A DNA stretch of 64,000 nt, taken from the NCBI GenBank assembly GCA_942492925.1, contig OW818641.1, forward strand, positions 620,001 to 684,000, written 5' to 3'. How positions within the stretch are numbered: position 1 is the stretch's first letter; each line of letters begins with the position of its first letter. Under the pieces are notes generated by a model that was not told the origin of the DNA, made no database searches, and saw only the letters and a list, made by a program, of their open reading frames with translations. The translations under genes were made by a program, and so were the position numbers. Positions 62,589-64,000 of this stretch are shown piece after piece. The stretch comes from QZKY01 sp942492925 (GTDB taxonomy: Bacteria; Pseudomonadota; Gammaproteobacteria; Burkholderiales; Burkholderiaceae_D).

Positions 62589-63113
62589 ATGCGCAAAATA
62601 CAGTCTGGTTTTACGCTTATTGAGTTAGTTGTTGTGATTGCCATTTTGGGAATTCTGGCAGGGTTCGCCCTACCGCGTTTCGCGAGTCTTCAGGCGCAAG
62701 CGCGTATCGCGAAGATGAATGGCGCACTGGGTGCGATGAAATCCGCGGCTGCCTTATCGCATGCGCTGGCCTTGGCAAATAGCCTGCCTGCCGATCATAC
62801 GGGCGCGGCTGCTATCAATGTTGAAGGCGTGTCGGTGACGTTGACCAATGGCTATCCGGCGGCGAATTTCATTGCCCAACTGGCCGGTATTGGTGGAACG
62901 GCTGTTCCTGCTGTTGGTGCATTTGGTGATTATCATGTTTCGGCGGTGAGTGCCACTTCAATTACCTTGGCGCCGGACGCGAACCACATCACTGCCCCGA
63001 ACAATTGCACAATTACATACAACACGGCGGCGGCGTCGAGTGGCACAGCGCCCAATATTGTCTACAACCAGCCGACCTACGCAACCAATTTGACAGTTGC
63101 TTCCTGCGACTGA
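62589..63113 (+). CDS. type IV prepilin (MshA/GspG-like)
   Basis: A 174-residue prepilin. The leader MRKIQSG is followed by the class III signature FTLIELVVVIAILGILAG, cut by prepilin peptidase before Phe and methylated there; the Glu at +5 is present. The remaining part is a globular pilin domain rich in Ala, Thr and Asn, with two Cys near the end (NNCTITYN and VASCD) that probably make the C-terminal disulfide loop. GGAGGG upstream supports ATG 62589. It is the first of three prepilins facing right and probably a major or minor MSHA-type pilin. Confidence 0.88.
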   Translation: MRKIQSGFTLIELVVVIAILGILAGFALPRFASLQAQARIAKMNGALGAMKSAAALSHALALANSLPADHTGAAAINVEGVSVTLTNGYPAANFIAQLAGIGGTAVPAVGAFGDYHVSAVSATSITLAPDANHITAPNNCTITYNTAAASSGTAPNIVYNQPTYATNLTVASCD

Positions 63114-63267
63114 CTGGCAGCGGAATGGTCCGCGTGGTTTGGTGAGCCTGGGCGTCATTTTCTGTCGTGGGTGTCTACCGTTAGACCAGAAGGCAAGCGC
63201 AAGACCGAACAAAATAAATAGCAGGAAAAACTTGAACGCAAAACTTACCTAAGAAACGGAGTGGAAC

Positions 63268-63711
63268 ATGGAAAAGCAAAAGGGTTTTACCTTGATTGAA
63301 CTGGTGGTGGTGATCGTTATCCTCGGCATTCTGGCGGCGGTGGCGATTCCCAAATTTGTGGATTTGTCGGAGGAAGCGGGTACTGCGGCAACGAATGGAG
63401 TTGCGGCCGCTATTGCGTCCGGCTCATCGGTGAACTATGCGGCAAAAATGGCAGGGAAGACAACAGGGGTTGTAGCGCTGAATACGGCTGATGTCTGCTC
63501 GAAAGCCAATCTTGAGGCGCTGGTGACGGGCGTTACTTTTACTGGGGTAACTCCCATCGCCGCATCTTCCGGCTCAAATGTTTATAACGTACTGACAGGT
63601 TCCACTACAGGCAACTGTTCAGCAGCAGGGGCAGCGGGCACTGCGGTTCAGTGCACTATACAGGGGTCTAAAGGCGCTTCCGTAAACGCCACCGTGATTT
63701 GCTCTGGTTGA
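63268..63711 (+). CDS. type IV prepilin (MSHA-type)
   Basis: A 147-residue prepilin with leader MEKQKG and signature FTLIELVVVIVILGILAAVAIPKF; DLSEEAGTAATNGVAAAIASGS continues the N-terminal helix as in MshA. Four Cys (ADVCSK, GNCSAA, VQCTIQ, VICSG) allow two disulfides in the globular domain. CGGAGTGG upstream supports ATG 63268. The 154-bp gap after the first prepilin and the strong terminator after this gene suggest it is highly expressed from its own promoter, as expected for a major pilin. Confidence 0.9.
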   Translation: MEKQKGFTLIELVVVIVILGILAAVAIPKFVDLSEEAGTAATNGVAAAIASGSSVNYAAKMAGKTTGVVALNTADVCSKANLEALVTGVTFTGVTPIAASSGSNVYNVLTGSTTGNCSAAGAAGTAVQCTIQGSKGASVNATVICSG

Positions 63712-63762
63712 TCCGTTTAGGATTTTTGGGTGCGATAGGCATCTAAAAGCCATATCAGCAAG

Positions 63763-63802
63763 AAACCTGGCAAGGTCTTCCTTGCCAGGTTTGTTCGTTT
63801 TG
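63763..63802 (+). terminator. intrinsic terminator after the second prepilin gene
   Basis: AAACCTGGCAAGG (63763-63775) pairs perfectly with CCTTGCCAGGTTT (63780-63792) around TCTT, followed by GTTCGTTTTG. The third prepilin begins 25 bp after the stem, so some read-through may feed it. Confidence 0.8.
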
Positions 63803-63816
63803 AAAGAGGCCTGATC

Positions 63817-64000
63817 ATGCTGCGGCGTCATTCAAGTGGTTTTACGCTGGTTGAATTAGTCGTGCTTATTGTTATTCTTGGCGTTCTGGCGCTGACTGTG
63901 ATGCCGCGCTTTTTCTCCCGCCAGACTTTTGAATCCCGAGGCTTCTTCGACCAAACCAAAGCCGCCATCCGCTACGCGCAGAAAACAGCGATTGCGCAGC
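63817..64000 (+). CDS. prepilin-type protein, MshC-like (3' part missing)
   Basis: Reads from ATG 63817 to the window end without a stop, 61 residues. The leader MLRRHSSG precedes FTLVELVVLIVILGVLALTVMPRFF, a type IV prepilin signature with Glu at +5; RGFFDQTKAAIRYAQKTAIAQ continues the helix and resembles minor MSHA pilins (MshC/GspH type). More MSHA genes probably follow outside the window. Confidence 0.82.
   Translation, partial: MLRRHSSGFTLVELVVLIVILGVLALTVMPRFFSRQTFESRGFFDQTKAAIRYAQKTAIAQ

Noticed and set aside
1..64000. Mobile islands, CRISPR arrays, tRNA or rRNA genes, prophage
   Set aside because: I saw no transposase or integrase motifs, no regularly spaced repeats, no tRNA cloverleaf or rRNA core sequence, and gene content is housekeeping throughout.

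Overview
The window reads as chromosomal DNA of a betaproteobacterium in the Burkholderiales, most likely close to the Oxalobacteraceae. The evidence is the gene order (mraZ-to-ftsZ division cluster followed by lpxC, a DciA-type gene, an M23 peptidase, secA and argJ; dnaX-ybaB-recR; an MSHA-type pilus locus), the FtsZ tail ending DIPAFLRRQAD, a meso-diaminopimelate-type MurE, and a class A-like RNase P RNA. It is almost wholly core genome. I see no prophage, insertion sequence, CRISPR array or tRNA gene.

Layout. 1-8.7 kb: truncated mnmE, a cation diffusion facilitator, argD, a photolyase, a small helix-turn-helix protein, an EEP phosphohydrolase paired with a ClsB-type cardiolipin synthase, and inorganic pyrophosphatase. 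8.8-9.15 kb: rnpB. 9.47-26.7 kb: the division and cell-wall (dcw) cluster mraZ, rsmH, ftsL, ftsI, murE, murF, mraY, murD, ftsW, murG, murC, ddlB, ftsQ, ftsA, ftsZ, mostly joined by 1-4 base overlaps and led by a promoter carrying 10-bp-spaced MraZ boxes. 26.9-35.6 kb: lpxC, convergent dciA, an M23 peptidase, secA, argJ, a DUF815-type ATPase and an FAA-hydrolase-fold hydratase. 35.6-40.3 kb: a Yip1-family membrane protein, a 0.7-kb non-coding stretch and valS. 40.46-45.57 kb: a thiamine operon thiC-thiS-thiS2-thiG-thiD-thiE behind a TPP riboswitch. 45.7-50.5 kb: an orphan DNA methyltransferase, a small exported protein, uvrD and a propeller-like lipoprotein. 50.55-59.0 kb (minus strand): a TPR protein, recR, ybaB, dnaX, an RND pump and its adaptor. 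59.2-64 kb: a type IV pilus/type II secretion locus with GspF- and GspE-like genes divergent from three prepilin genes, the last cut by the window end.

How they work together: the dcw genes make lipid II and the divisome, lpxC couples this to lipid A synthesis, and secA supplies export. The thi genes make the thiazole and pyrimidine halves of thiamine and join them, under TPP feedback. dnaX, ybaB and recR form the usual replication/repair group.

Most notable: ftsI and murD, both normally essential, each need two frame corrections in the same direction to read as full-length proteins, while every neighbour is intact. Other points are a second ThiS-like protein without the C-terminal Gly-Gly, a Lys in the FtsZ tubulin signature, a terminator encoded inside dciA, a 147-bp palindromic element after argJ, a parS-like palindrome in the longest gene-free stretch, and 23-bp tandem repeats ahead of the first pilin gene. 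I found no convincing wholly new multi-gene system.
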